The notes beneath the pieces were generated by a model. The model was given only the letters and a program-made list of their open reading frames with translations, did no database searches and was not told where the DNA came from. Positions 8,763-18,230 of a DNA stretch of 64,000 nt are shown piece after piece. The DNA is from Pirellulales bacterium (GTDB lineage: Bacteria; Planctomycetota; Planctomycetia; Pirellulales; JALHPA01). Both the position numbers and the translations under genes were made by a program. The DNA is taken from positions 62,001 through 126,000 of the forward strand of contig JANRLT010000014.1 in assembly GCA_033762255.1 (NCBI GenBank), given 5' to 3'. Every line of letters starts with the position of its first letter. Position 1 is the stretch's first letter.

Positions 8763-8929
8763 AATTATTCCTATTTCAGCAACAAAAGTCGGTCCCTTAT
8801 TTTTGGCCATGGAGGAACCTCCTGGGGGCAAATGTCTAAATTCCTCCAGAATTTCTCCGCCAGACTGGCTAGCTGGAATCGTCTGCATGAAGGATAATAC
8901 CAATGCCCCCCATGAAAGCAGATCATGCT

Positions 8930-8946
8930 CCGACAACTGTTGTCGG
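8930..8946. promoter_or_regulatory. Perfect 8+1+8 palindrome upstream of nrnA
   Basis: CCGACAAC-T-GTTGTCGG lies 57 nt before the nrnA start (9 pairs counting the flanking T/A). It could be an operator for a dimeric regulator or a hairpin in the leader. It sits between ribF and nrnA, and nothing else marks this spacer. Confidence 0.35.
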
Positions 8947-9002
8947 ATGCTCGGCCTTGTATTCTGCCCTGCTTCGCACTCCTTTTTGCCTGCATCGTTA
9001 TC

Positions 9003-10019
9003 ATGAGCCAAGTGGACTGGGTCCGTTTTTGCCAAGTCATTCGCCAGCATGACCGTTTTTTGCTGACCAGCCATATTCGGCCCGACTGCGACGCCCTCGG
9101 CAGCGAACTGGGCATGGCGGGCGTGCTGCGGGCGATGGGCAAGACAGTGAAAATTATCAATGGGCACGCCACCCCCCCCAATTTGCGGTTTATCGATCCT
9201 TTACACGAATTGCAGGCGATCGGGGTAGATGTCACGCTCGAGCAAGTCCTGGCGGATGACTTTCAAGTGCTTATCGTCCTGGATACCAGCGCTTGGGCCC
9301 AACTTGGCCCCATGGGGGATGTCTTGCGGCAAACCACCGCCAAGAAAATCATTCTGGATCACCACCTGAGCAGTGACGATCTGGGGGCGGAAGAATTCAA
9401 AAACACCACCGCCGAAGCGACCGGCCGATTGGTTGTCGAGGCCGCCCATCATTTGGGCGTGGCGTTGACTCCGGAAATGGCCGCTCCGTTGTTCGCGGCG
9501 GTGGCCACCGACACGGGGTGGTTTCGGTTTGGCTCGGCTGGCAGCGGAACGTACCGGACGGGGGCGGAATTGATCGACGCGGGGGCCAAACCGTCCGCCA
9601 TTTATAATGCGTTATACGAACAAGACACGCTCGCACGGGTCAAGCTGGTGGGGCGGATATTAGCCCGGGCCGAGACTCTGCTGGAAGGACGGCTAATCCA
9701 CACGGCGGCGTTGCTGGAGGACTTTCAAGCGACGGGAGCCCTTCCCCAAGATACCGAGGACGTCATCAACCTGACGTTGCAAGTGGGAGGGACACAGGTG
9801 GCGATAATCCTAGTCGAGCAGGCCAGCGGCGGGTTCAAAATCAGCTTTCGCAGCCGCTGCCATGTCGAATGCAACAAACTAGCCGAAAAGTTCAATGGCG
9901 GGGGGCACAAAGCCGCGGCCGGGGCGTTTATTAAAGAGCCATTCGCCGTGGCACAAAAAATGGTACTGGAGGCGGCGGTTCAGGCAATTACGAATGACGA
10001 ATTACAAATTACGAATTAA
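9003..10019 (+). CDS. nrnA: DHH/DHHA1 phosphoesterase, NrnA-like
   Basis: A 338-residue protein of the DHH family, whose NrnA members degrade nano-RNAs and dephosphorylate pAp; related members hydrolyse cyclic di-AMP products. HIRPDCDALGSELG (residues about 18-31) supplies the DxD site, VLDTSAW the next Asp, and LDHHLS (near 117) the signature DHH. The C-terminal DHHA1 domain ends with CNKLAEKFNGGGHKAAAGA, the GGGH substrate loop. I start at the ATG of MSQVDW; the longer frame from 8925 would add an unsupported Cys-rich segment that includes the palindrome. The exact substrate is not decided by sequence. Confidence 0.9.
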   Translation: MSQVDWVRFCQVIRQHDRFLLTSHIRPDCDALGSELGMAGVLRAMGKTVKIINGHATPPNLRFIDPLHELQAIGVDVTLEQVLADDFQVLIVLDTSAWAQLGPMGDVLRQTTAKKIILDHHLSSDDLGAEEFKNTTAEATGRLVVEAAHHLGVALTPEMAAPLFAAVATDTGWFRFGSAGSGTYRTGAELIDAGAKPSAIYNALYEQDTLARVKLVGRILARAETLLEGRLIHTAALLEDFQATGALPQDTEDVINLTLQVGGTQVAIILVEQASGGFKISFRSRCHVECNKLAEKFNGGGHKAAAGAFIKEPFAVAQKMVLEAAVQAITNDELQITN

Positions 10020-10081
10020 AGCCCTGCCTTGCCACCGTCCACTGCACACTATCCACTATCCACTATCCACTCCCCCCGCCC
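10020..10081. repeat. Short tandem TATCCAC repeats
   Basis: The spacer before the Rieske gene contains three to four tandem near-copies of ACTATCC (about 10047-10070). No clear ribosome binding site precedes the ATG at 10082. Confidence 0.45.
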
Positions 10082-10657
10082 ATGACTTCTGTTAAGCAAG
10101 AGACCCCGCCGCCACCGTCGTCCCCCCAGGCTCCGCGCCGTAGCTTTATGACAGCCGTGTTGGCGGGGACGATTGGGGCAATCGTGGGCCTGGTGCCGCT
10201 GGTGAGCGGGCTGATTATGTTTTTTGACCCGTTGCGGCGCAAGGGGGCCGCGGGTAATTTTCAGCGGGTGACCACGCTGGGGGCGCTTTCCAATCGTCCG
10301 CAGTTGTTTCCGATCTCGCAGGACCGAGTGGACGCCTGGAATTTTTACCCGGATGAACCGGTGGGAGCCGTCTATATCCGCCGCATCGGGGAGCAGCCAC
10401 CAAAGATCCAGGTATTGCACGCCACGTGTCCCCACCTGGGCTGCGCGGTGGCGTTTTCGGCCGAGGGGAATAAATTTCAGTGCCCGTGCCACAACAGCGC
10501 GTTTGAAATCGACGGGGCGATGATCCAACCGTGCGCCAGTCCGCGAGACTTGGATGAGCTAAACTGGAAGCTGGTTAACGCCAACGGCCAGGAAGAAGTT
10601 TGGGTGGAGTTTCAAAACTTTAAGACCGGCATCGCCGAAAAACAGGTCAAAGCATGA
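10082..10657 (+). CDS. qcrA: Rieske iron-sulfur protein of a cytochrome bc complex
   Basis: A 191-residue protein. After a polar start and RRSFMTAVLAGTIGAIVGLVPLVSGLIMFF (single N-terminal membrane anchor, residues about 20-50, twin Arg), the soluble Rieske domain carries CPHLGC (116-121) and CPCHNS (134-139), the two Cys and two His that bind the 2Fe-2S cluster. It should transfer electrons from quinol at the membrane to cytochrome c. Its stop overlaps the start of the cytochrome b gene by 4 nt (ATGA), so the two are translationally coupled parts of one complex. Confidence 0.93.
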   Translation: MTSVKQETPPPPSSPQAPRRSFMTAVLAGTIGAIVGLVPLVSGLIMFFDPLRRKGAAGNFQRVTTLGALSNRPQLFPISQDRVDAWNFYPDEPVGAVYIRRIGEQPPKIQVLHATCPHLGCAVAFSAEGNKFQCPCHNSAFEIDGAMIQPCASPRDLDELNWKLVNANGQEEVWVEFQNFKTGIAEKQVKA

Positions 10658-12978
10658 GCGGTTTTGTCGTCTGGCTCGATGAACGAACGGGAATCCGAGG
10701 ATTGATTCATGAGGCATTGTACGAGCGCATCCCCGGCGGCGCGCGATGGCGGTACGTCTGGGGGAGCACGCTGGTCTTTTGCTTTATGACCCAGGTCGTG
10801 ACCGGCTTGTTTTTATGGATGGCCTATAGCCCCAGCCGCACGACCGCCTGGGAAAGCGTGTATTACATTCAGCATGAATTGGCGGGAGGCTGGTTTTTAC
10901 GCGGTCTGCACCACTTTACCGCGCAGGCGATGGTAGTCCTGCTGGCGTTGCATCTGTTGCAGGTGGTGATCGATGGAGCGTACCGCGCCCCGCGGGAGGT
11001 CAACTTTTGGCTGGGGCTTGTTCTCATGCTGATCACGCTGGCCCTGGCCCTGACCGGCTATTTGCTACCGTGGGATCAAAAAGGGTATTGGGCGACCATT
11101 GTCGCGACAAACCTCAGCGGTCTTTCGCCGGGTGTCGGCCCGGAGGTGCAAACCCTAGTCGTTGGCGGTAGCGATTACGGCCAGTTCACGCTGACGCGGT
11201 TTTTTGCACTGCACGCGGGTGTATTGCCCGCGCTCTTGGTCGGTTTTTTGGTGCTGCACGTGGCCTTGTTTCGCAAGCATGGCATTCATGCGCCGGACCC
11301 CAAACGCGCCCCGGACGGCGTCTTTTGGCCGGATCAGGTGCTGATGGACGCGGTCGCCTGCCTGGCGGTGTTGCTGGTGGTTGTGTTTTTGATCTTGTGG
11401 CCGGGAATTAGCGGACGCGTCCCCTGGAGCGACACCGGCCACCTAGGGGCGGAGCTGGGCGCGCCGGCGGATGGTTCGACCACGTATTCCGCCGCCCGCC
11501 CAGAATGGTACTTTTTGTTTTTGTTTCAGTTTTTAAAACTCTTTGAGGGGCAGGGGGAGACCGGCGAGTTTTTGGGGGCGATCGTGGTGCCGGGGCTGTT
11601 GCTCTTGGTGTTGTTTCTCATGCCGATCCTAGGCCGCTGGCAACTGGGGCACCGCTTTAACGTGTTGTTTCTCGTAATTGTCCTTGCGGGCGCGGGGTGG
11701 TTGACCTACTCCGCCATTCATGAGGACACGCTGTCCCGCGGAATCGACCCCGCCCAGTTCGAGCAAATTTCGCGACAGGTCAAAGTTAAAAGCTATAACC
11801 CCGGGCACGCCTTTGCCGATGATCCCGACGGGAAACAGTACGCCGCGAACAAAAAGCGCTTTGATGAATACCTGAAATCGCGCGCGTACCTGGACGCCGT
11901 CGCCGCCGCCGAGCACGAGGCCCAGCGCGCGGTCGAATTGGCCGGCGGACCGACAAAAATTCCAATTACCGGAGCACTCAGCCTGTTGCGGCGGGACCCC
12001 GTCACCCAAGGACCGCGGCTGTTTAGCCAGCACTGCGCGGGTTGTCATGATTACGCCGCGCCGCATACCGCCAGCGCTAACGAAGCAGGTAAGGAGCATT
12101 CCAGCGCGCCGCGGATCACGCAGGATCGGCTGCTGCTTCCCGCGTATGACACCTTGGTCAAAAAAGATGCCGCTGGCAAAGACGTATCGTTTGCCCGGGT
12201 AAAACGGGATGAGAACGGCGAGGTGGTCTTTCCCCCCACGGGCGCGCCGAACTTGTATGGCTTTGCCACGGAACGCTGGATCGCGCGGCTGCTACAACGA
12301 GAGCCAGAAGTTGCCCAGCCGGTCGCGCCCCCTGCGAAAAATCCCCCGGAGATGAATCCCATGGGCAATAATCCGCAGCCAGCCCGCGCCCCCATCGCCC
12401 ATGCGGACGTGGTGGTGTTGTTGGAGCCGGGGAAAAATGATGATGCCGAGAACGCGCTGAATTACCTTCGCGAGGCGCGGCACGCGAATTACTTTGGCAA
12501 CACGGCCCACCGCGAAGGGGAAATGACCAGTTATGTGGAAAATGACATGAAGCTGGACGCCCAGCAAATCCAGGCGGTGAGCGCGGCCCTGGCGGCGGAG
12601 GCGAACTTTCCCGGTCAAGCAGAAGCGGACAAATCGCCCGACCGCCAAAAGCTGCTTGCCACGGGGCGGGGGATTTTGGTCAGTAAGCAGCACTGCGCGA
12701 ACTGCCACAATTACCGGTTGCCGGACAAGCGGACGGAGCAAGTCGATTGGTCGAGCAAGGACTACGAGGATGTCCCCGACCTGGAGGGGTACGGCTCGCG
12801 CGAGTGGTTGACGGCGTTCATTGCCAATCCCGCCCATCCCCGCTTTTACAATAATAATAACGATCGGATGCCAGCCTTTGCCGAAAAGCCAGCGGGCGAT
12901 CCGGGTAACAAGCTCACCCCGCGCGAGTTGGAATTGCTGGTCCGCTGGCTCCGCGGCGAGCGGGAATTGGTGAAGTAA
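10654..12978 (+). CDS. Cytochrome b fused to a diheme cytochrome c
   Basis: A 774-residue fusion. Residues about 1-360 are cytochrome b: HHFTAQAMVVLLALHLLQV and FFALHAGVLPALLVGFLVLH give the two pairs of haem-binding His, and PEWYFLFLFQFLKLFEG is the PEWY quinol-site motif. Membrane helices of the b6 and subunit IV parts are both present. From about 440 a periplasmic part has two haem c sites, CAGCH (461-465) and CANCH (681-685). A Pro- and Asn-rich linker (MNPMGNNPQPARAP) lies between them. With the Rieske protein it forms a complex III-like quinol oxidoreductase. Two c haems on the b subunit mean no separate cytochrome c1 gene is needed here, and none is seen. Confidence 0.93.
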   Translation: MSGFVVWLDERTGIRGLIHEALYERIPGGARWRYVWGSTLVFCFMTQVVTGLFLWMAYSPSRTTAWESVYYIQHELAGGWFLRGLHHFTAQAMVVLLALHLLQVVIDGAYRAPREVNFWLGLVLMLITLALALTGYLLPWDQKGYWATIVATNLSGLSPGVGPEVQTLVVGGSDYGQFTLTRFFALHAGVLPALLVGFLVLHVALFRKHGIHAPDPKRAPDGVFWPDQVLMDAVACLAVLLVVVFLILWPGISGRVPWSDTGHLGAELGAPADGSTTYSAARPEWYFLFLFQFLKLFEGQGETGEFLGAIVVPGLLLLVLFLMPILGRWQLGHRFNVLFLVIVLAGAGWLTYSAIHEDTLSRGIDPAQFEQISRQVKVKSYNPGHAFADDPDGKQYAANKKRFDEYLKSRAYLDAVAAAEHEAQRAVELAGGPTKIPITGALSLLRRDPVTQGPRLFSQHCAGCHDYAAPHTASANEAGKEHSSAPRITQDRLLLPAYDTLVKKDAAGKDVSFARVKRDENGEVVFPPTGAPNLYGFATERWIARLLQREPEVAQPVAPPAKNPPEMNPMGNNPQPARAPIAHADVVVLLEPGKNDDAENALNYLREARHANYFGNTAHREGEMTSYVENDMKLDAQQIQAVSAALAAEANFPGQAEADKSPDRQKLLATGRGILVSKQHCANCHNYRLPDKRTEQVDWSSKDYEDVPDLEGYGSREWLTAFIANPAHPRFYNNNNDRMPAFAEKPAGDPGNKLTPRELELLVRWLRGERELVK

Positions 12979-12984
12979 AGTAGT

Positions 12985-13003
12985 CATCACACTCCGTGTG
13001 ATG
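12985..13003. terminator. Hairpin after the bc-complex genes
   Basis: CATCACAC-TCC-GTGTGATG, an 8-bp stem with 3-nt loop, 7 nt past the stop codon, without a T tract. A close relative (CATCTCAC-GGA-GTGAGATG) lies at 18231-18249 just past the end of the thioredoxin-fold gene. It may act as a terminator or mRNA 3' stabiliser, or simply be a dispersed repeat. Confidence 0.45.
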
Positions 13004-13183
13004 AAACAAGAAATAAGTAGATTGGTACTAGCCGCCCAACGGCGTGGCAAATTTGTATGCGTAAGCGGCGCAGTCACTTCTTTAACCAATCCACTCATCC
13101 CCTGGTTTGATAGTAAGGGAAATATCTGATTATAAAAGAGTGTCATGGTGCCGCTTTTCCCACCCTACCGCGGCAAATTGGAA

Positions 13184-14758
13184 TTAGTGAAGTAGAGTGA
13201 GTGGGTGGTGGTTAGTGGAGAGTTCAATTCTTAATTCATAATTTTTAATTGCCTCACTCCCCGACCGCACCGCGCTTTCCATTGTCGCGGGCCAGCCGGT
13301 GGCGATCCAGTCACCCGCTAGGTTTAAACCAGGGATTTCCGTCCGCGCGGGGGGACGCAGAGCGTCGCAACCCGGCCGCGGGGCAAAGACCGCCCGTGGT
13401 TGACGGATTACCCGTGCTTGCAACAGCCTCGTTGTCGGCGGCACGGCAAATGCCCCTCGCAATTCGCCATCCACGGTGGCCCCCAGCCGTTCGTTTGACC
13501 AACTGAGCAGCTCATCCGCGGCGCTGATCACCACTTGGTAGAGGTACGCCAGCGACGGGGCAGGGGGGTTGGCGGATTCCGCCAAGGAAGTCTCATTTAC
13601 ATGTGGATAGCCCAATGGATTACTGTCGAATCTATCTGGGCTAGCGCCCATAAGCGACACCCCTCCCCGTGCAAAGACCCATTGGCTGACGCGCCCCGGC
13701 AACACCGCGTGCGGCAACTCGGTCAGTGGCTGGTCATACCCTAAATGCACGCTGATAATGGCCGTGGCTGGCAAAGTCGCCAACCCCGCTAGCCACGGCA
13801 ATTGCGCGTGCCACGCTGGTTCGAGCACGCCCGCCACCTTATGCCACGGTACCGCCAGAATGACTCGCCTTGAAATCAGGCTCCCGCCGTCCGCTAATTG
13901 CACGCGGAATCCGCCGGGCGCAGCGGTCGTATTGGTTTCATCCGTGTTACTCCCCCGTTCCCCCGTGATCAGTTTGACCGTGGTCCCCAGTTTTACCTCC
14001 ACGCCCTGTTCCCGCAGCCAAGGGAGCGCCCGCTCGTGTAGAATTTCCGCCAGGGGCCGCCGGGGGATTAGCATTTCGTACCCATCGCGACGGGATAAAA
14101 ACGCGTCATAAAAAACCTTATGCGCGGCGGCGTAACCCACCTGCTCCAGCGTGTCCGAAAGCGCGCTTTCCACCACGGGCGTCCAAAAAAGTTCGCATAA
14201 ACGGGGACTATTGCCACAGTCCCGCAAAAACCGGCCAAAAGTCAATTGCGGTGGCATTTTCCCCGGCGGGGACCGCCATAATCGCCAAAACGTCCAGCCG
14301 ATCCGACATTTTTCGGCCCAGGTTAAGAAGCTTAAATTCCTCATGCCGCCGGCCAGGTGCAACGGCGCGGGAAGGTAAGGATTGGCGGTAAAGCGGCAGA
14401 CGCGGCCGTCCGGGCCGATAAAATGCAGCGTCCGTTCGCGGATAAATTCATTTTCACAGCCCAGGCGTTGCATCAACCGCCAGAATTCGTCACAGCAACC
14501 CAGACTGACATGCTGACAGAGGTCCAGCCACTCGCCGGTTTCGGCATCGATAAAGGCTCCCGCGCGGCCCCCCAGGCTCGACCGGGCCTCGATAAGCGTG
14601 ATTGGCACTTTTGGCTTGTTAGATTCGTGCTTTGCGCTTTGCGCGGCCTGCTGTGCCAACCGGGCGGCCGCGGCCAGGCCAGCCAATCCTCCGCCAATGA
14701 TCACGACGGGGAAGGGGGCCCCTCCAAGCTGCTCCTTCGCATCTCTGTTGTCAGCCAT
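13184..14758 (-). CDS. hpnE: Hydroxysqualene dehydroxylase HpnE
   Basis: A 524-residue flavoprotein of the amine oxidase/phytoene desaturase family. VVIIGGGLAGLAAAARLAQ (residues about 17-36) is the FAD-binding GxGxxG fold, followed by LIEARSSLGGRAGAF. The C-terminal LNLAGDWIATGWPATMESAVRSG is the FAD-closing motif. In the three-gene bacterial route, HpnE reduces hydroxysqualene to squalene. Its ATG lies inside the end of hpnD (8-nt overlap), and the order hpnC-hpnD-hpnE fixes the assignment over carotenoid desaturases. The start at MADNRD avoids a longer frame that reads through hpnD. Confidence 0.92.
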   Translation of the reverse strand: MADNRDAKEQLGGAPFPVVIIGGGLAGLAAAARLAQQAAQSAKHESNKPKVPITLIEARSSLGGRAGAFIDAETGEWLDLCQHVSLGCCDEFWRLMQRLGCENEFIRERTLHFIGPDGRVCRFTANPYLPAPLHLAGGMRNLSFLTWAEKCRIGWTFWRLWRSPPGKMPPQLTFGRFLRDCGNSPRLCELFWTPVVESALSDTLEQVGYAAAHKVFYDAFLSRRDGYEMLIPRRPLAEILHERALPWLREQGVEVKLGTTVKLITGERGSNTDETNTTAAPGGFRVQLADGGSLISRRVILAVPWHKVAGVLEPAWHAQLPWLAGLATLPATAIISVHLGYDQPLTELPHAVLPGRVSQWVFARGGVSLMGASPDRFDSNPLGYPHVNETSLAESANPPAPSLAYLYQVVISAADELLSWSNERLGATVDGELRGAFAVPPTTRLLQARVIRQPRAVFAPRPGCDALRPPARTEIPGLNLAGDWIATGWPATMESAVRSGSEAIKNYELRIELSTNHHPLTLLH

Positions 14759-15797
14759 GCGGTTGATCCCACAGCCAACAGCGGGCCGCAATCCGCAGCT
14801 TGTCCCATCTGCTCAGCCGGACCGGTTCTGTCCGCAAGGTCGCGATTCCTTGCCGTACTTTGGTTAAAATCGCCGCGTAACTGCTGTGCATGGCGGAGTA
14901 CATCTTGCGCGCGGGTCGATCCAAATGTGTTAACAGCGACCGCGCCTCCGCAAATTCTTGCTCCGCCCGATCACAGCCCAATCGAAGCAAGGCGCGTAAC
15001 GCTGCGGCTTTTTCCGTGATGTTCCCCTGGAGGTCATAGCCAGCCTGGGTGAAAAATTCCAGCGGCAGATACAGCCGACCAAGCAGCGCGTCCTCGTGCC
15101 AGTCGCGCAGGATGTTGGTCAGTTGAAAGGCCCGCCCACAAGCCGCGGCGGAAGGAAGGGCGGCGGGGGCATGCGCCCGCCAGATGCAGAGGCACATCCA
15201 ACCGACCACCACCGCCACGCCGTGCAGATATTCGCAAAGTTCATCCCAGGTGGCGTATCGCCTGCCCGTCACATCCATCGCGGTGGCCCGCAGCACGGCC
15301 AGGAAGTATTCGACGGGAATCTGATAGCATTGCGCGGTATGGGCCAGGGCCCGGTGGACGGGATCGGGGTTTTCCCCGCGCAGCGCGCTTTCCAGCGCAT
15401 CCCTCGCCCCGGTCAGGTCCGCTAACCGTGGCGGCGTCAGGGGGGATTGTTCGGCCACAAGCCAAGAGAGGGTCGTCCCTCTCTTTGGGCAAAAATCCGG
15501 CAACTCTGGCAGGCGGTCCGCGGATTGGGTGGTACTTACCTGCCGATCCACGAGCCCGAGTTTGTCGATGGCGGAAGACGTCGCGCCGCGGGGTGGATCA
15601 TCAAACATATCGTCCACTTGCCGCAGCCACGCGTACAGCGCGTACATGGCCCGTCGCTGTTCCCGCGGCAACAGCGCAAATGAGTAGATAAAACTGCTCC
15701 CCGAACGCCGGGAAATACGCTGGCATACGGCGTAACATTCGTCCAGGGAAAGCCGGGGGGTAACGCGATGCGCGGTCGGAGAAAGCGGGAAATTCAT
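14751..15797 (-). CDS. hpnD: Presqualene diphosphate synthase HpnD
   Basis: A 348-residue squalene/phytoene synthase-family enzyme that joins two farnesyl diphosphates to presqualene diphosphate. The first Asp-rich motif is YAWLRQVDDMFDD (near residue 60) and the second is LTNILRDWHEDALLGRLYLP (near 230), the latter in the HpnD form. It begins within the stop of hpnC (ATGA overlap) and ends inside hpnE, so all three are probably made from one mRNA. It is longer than usual because of an insertion after the first motif (residues about 70-115). Confidence 0.92.
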   Translation of the reverse strand: MNFPLSPTAHRVTPRLSLDECYAVCQRISRRSGSSFIYSFALLPREQRRAMYALYAWLRQVDDMFDDPPRGATSSAIDKLGLVDRQVSTTQSADRLPELPDFCPKRGTTLSWLVAEQSPLTPPRLADLTGARDALESALRGENPDPVHRALAHTAQCYQIPVEYFLAVLRATAMDVTGRRYATWDELCEYLHGVAVVVGWMCLCIWRAHAPAALPSAAACGRAFQLTNILRDWHEDALLGRLYLPLEFFTQAGYDLQGNITEKAAALRALLRLGCDRAEQEFAEARSLLTHLDRPARKMYSAMHSSYAAILTKVRQGIATLRTEPVRLSRWDKLRIAARCWLWDQPHG

Positions 15798-16882
15798 CGG
15801 TCCCACTCCACGTCAATTTTTCGCTGAGCGGATTTTTTCCACTCTTCTCGCTCTGCGGCAGAATTAATCGCTTGCAATTCAAGGCTCATAGTATCCAAGC
15901 TCGCAAGCAATTCCCGGTCCAATGCCTCATAAGCGGAATCCTGGTTCCATCGGCCCGCATTCAACCAAGCTTGGCAGAGAATTGCCCCTTTGGTCCAGCG
16001 CGAGAGCCTGGGTCGCCTAACCAGGACATCGTACTTCTGCCTGGCAATCGCCTCGCAAATCGCCAGCCCCCCGCGCACAATTGCATCGATCACGCGGGCA
16101 TAGGGGCGGGGAAGCAACCCCACGAGCGGCCAGCCCCCATATAAAAAGGCTTTCGCGCGCGACGTTTCAAAATCGACTAATTCTCGCAAGTTGTAACTGG
16201 AGATCGTCGCGGAAAAATCCGCCTCTGTCACGTCGCACATTTTCCACGAATCCCGCGGCAGATATATTCGCCCCCGCTGGTGGTAATCCGACCCAACATC
16301 CTGGCAAAAGTTGGCCAGTTGCAAACCTGTGCAAATGTGGTCTGAAAGTTCCTCCCTTTCCGCATACTCTGCGCTTCCCGCATGATAACCAAATAGCCCC
16401 AATACCAACCTCCCCACCGGGTCGGCCGAACCACGGCAGTAGCTCTGCAACTGGTTAAAACTATCGTAACGTTTGCGGTTTTGGTCTTGTTGAAAGGCCG
16501 TCAGCAAATCCAGAAAGGGCCGCAGGGGAAGTTGGTGTCGGGAAATGACGGTTTGTAGGGCGACTAAGATGGGGTGCCCCGCTTTTTCCCCGGCATGGCA
16601 GCGAATCGTCTCCTGCCTCCACCAGTCCAATAACTCCTTGCTTTTACCAAAATTGCCCGTTTCATCCGCCAGATCGTCCGCCCAGCGGCAGTAGGCGTAC
16701 AAAGCGGCAAACGGTTCCCGGAGCTCCCGGGGCAGCAGCCAGGACAACACGGCGAAGTTTTCATAATGGCGACTGGCAAGCTGGCGACAATAGGTGAACG
16801 CCTGCGGCAGTCCGCCGGCAAAGGTTTCTTGCCGCGGCCCATGCCGGGCCAATTCGTCCATAAATTTTGCGCTGTCCGTCAC
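15794..16882 (-). CDS. hpnC: Hydroxysqualene synthase HpnC
   Basis: A 362-residue squalene synthase-like enzyme that converts presqualene diphosphate to hydroxysqualene. It has ALYAYCRWADDLADE (near residue 63) and LQLANFCQDVGSDYHQRGRIYLP (near 195), the two Asp-rich magnesium motifs. The C-terminus ends in a Lys/Glu-rich tail. The start is a GTG at 16882; an internal ATG 21 nt on is possible. It is the first gene of the hpnCDE operon, with its promoter presumably in the 230-nt spacer shared with the divergent ispH. Confidence 0.92.
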   Translation of the reverse strand: MTDSAKFMDELARHGPRQETFAGGLPQAFTYCRQLASRHYENFAVLSWLLPRELREPFAALYAYCRWADDLADETGNFGKSKELLDWWRQETIRCHAGEKAGHPILVALQTVISRHQLPLRPFLDLLTAFQQDQNRKRYDSFNQLQSYCRGSADPVGRLVLGLFGYHAGSAEYAEREELSDHICTGLQLANFCQDVGSDYHQRGRIYLPRDSWKMCDVTEADFSATISSYNLRELVDFETSRAKAFLYGGWPLVGLLPRPYARVIDAIVRGGLAICEAIARQKYDVLVRRPRLSRWTKGAILCQAWLNAGRWNQDSAYEALDRELLASLDTMSLELQAINSAAEREEWKKSAQRKIDVEWDR

Positions 16883-17115
16883 GGCAAGGTGTTCCCTGGG
16901 CAGAAGTTACGCCAAAGATTATGATATTTTTTGGGTTCTTTGTCGATGCGGATTGCCTAGTCCTCTGGAATTCGTTTTAGAAGGGATTGATTAACTTATC
17001 CATTTGCAGCCCGACACCCCCAACCGATCCGGCCAAACGCCCCCAATCATTTTCGCTGACCAACGGAATTATTGCCATACCCTTATGTGACGGGCTGAAG
17101 CCCGCGTTATGATTT

Positions 17116-18051
17116 ATGAAAATCCTGCTTGCCAGCCCCCGCGGCTTTTGCGCTGGTGTCAATATGGCGATCGAAACGCTCGATCTGTCGATCAAGCTGT
17201 TTGGCACGCCCATTTATGTCTATCACGAAATCGTGCATAACCGCTATGTGGTGGAGCGTTTTAAAAAGCTAGGCGCGGTGTTTGTCGATCATCTGCACGA
17301 GGTCCCCGTCGGCTCGCAATTGCTGTTTTCCGCGCATGGCGTGTCGCCAGAAATTCGCCAAATTGCCCAGGATCGCCAGCTTAAAACAATCGACGCCACT
17401 TGCCCCCTGGTGACCAAAGTCCACCTTGAGGCGATTAAGTTTGCCAAGGATGGCTACAAAATCGTGCTTATTGGCCACGAGGGGCATGATGAAGTCATTG
17501 GCACGATGGGTGAAGCGCCTGATGTCTTTGTGCTGGTCGAGGATACCGTGGATGTGGATGGGCTTCCCTTTGATCAAACGACCAAGCTGGCGTACCTTAC
17601 GCAAACCACGCTTTCGGTTGATGATGCCAATCGGATTATTGAACGGCTAAAGCTGCGTTTTCCGCAGATTATTGGCCCACCGAAGGAGGACATCTGCTAT
17701 GCGACGCAAAACCGGCAAGAGGCGGTCCGGCTGCTGGCGCCGGACTGTCAACTGGTTTTGGTGCTAGGGTCGCAAAATTCTAGCAATAGCCAGCGACTGG
17801 CGGAACTGGCCCGGGAGGTGGGTGTCCCCGCGCACCTCATTGATGGGCGGGCGGATATTCGGGACGAGTGGTTTACCGGGGTGGAAACCGTGTTAGTCAC
17901 CGCCGGGGCGAGCGCGCCGGAATCGGTCGTCAGCGAGACGTTGGATTACCTGCGGGAAAAATTTGCCGCAACGGTGGAAGAGCGGAGCATCCGCGAGGAG
18001 GAAGTGTATTTCCCGCTGCCACGGGAATTGCGGGTGTTAACAAAGGTGTGA
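17116..18051 (+). CDS. ispH: 4-hydroxy-3-methylbut-2-enyl diphosphate reductase
   Basis: A 311-residue iron-sulfur enzyme making IPP and DMAPP in the last step of the MEP pathway. Cluster-binding Cys lie in SPRGFCAGVNMA (residue 12), IDATCPLVTKVH (near 97) and DICYATQNRQE (near 195). LFSAHGVSP, IGHEGHDEVIGTMGE and GSQNSSNSQRL are substrate-site motifs. Length is typical. It diverges from hpnCDE, so the product of one transcript feeds, through farnesyl diphosphate, the other. Confidence 0.96.
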   Translation: MKILLASPRGFCAGVNMAIETLDLSIKLFGTPIYVYHEIVHNRYVVERFKKLGAVFVDHLHEVPVGSQLLFSAHGVSPEIRQIAQDRQLKTIDATCPLVTKVHLEAIKFAKDGYKIVLIGHEGHDEVIGTMGEAPDVFVLVEDTVDVDGLPFDQTTKLAYLTQTTLSVDDANRIIERLKLRFPQIIGPPKEDICYATQNRQEAVRLLAPDCQLVLVLGSQNSSNSQRLAELAREVGVPAHLIDGRADIRDEWFTGVETVLVTAGASAPESVVSETLDYLREKFAATVEERSIREEEVYFPLPRELRVLTKV

Positions 18052-18230
18052 TGGGATGGCTTACGGACGACTCAGGGTAAATTAGTTTTCCTATGCGAGT
18101 AGTTTTTGGTTTCCCTTAAACATAGCGGGCCAACGGCATTTGTAATTTTTTTTGCGGGCTTAAGGCCCGACCAATTCCAGCCCGGCGGCAAGTGCAGCGT
18201 CGCCCTAGTTTATAAACATTAATTCTGTTT

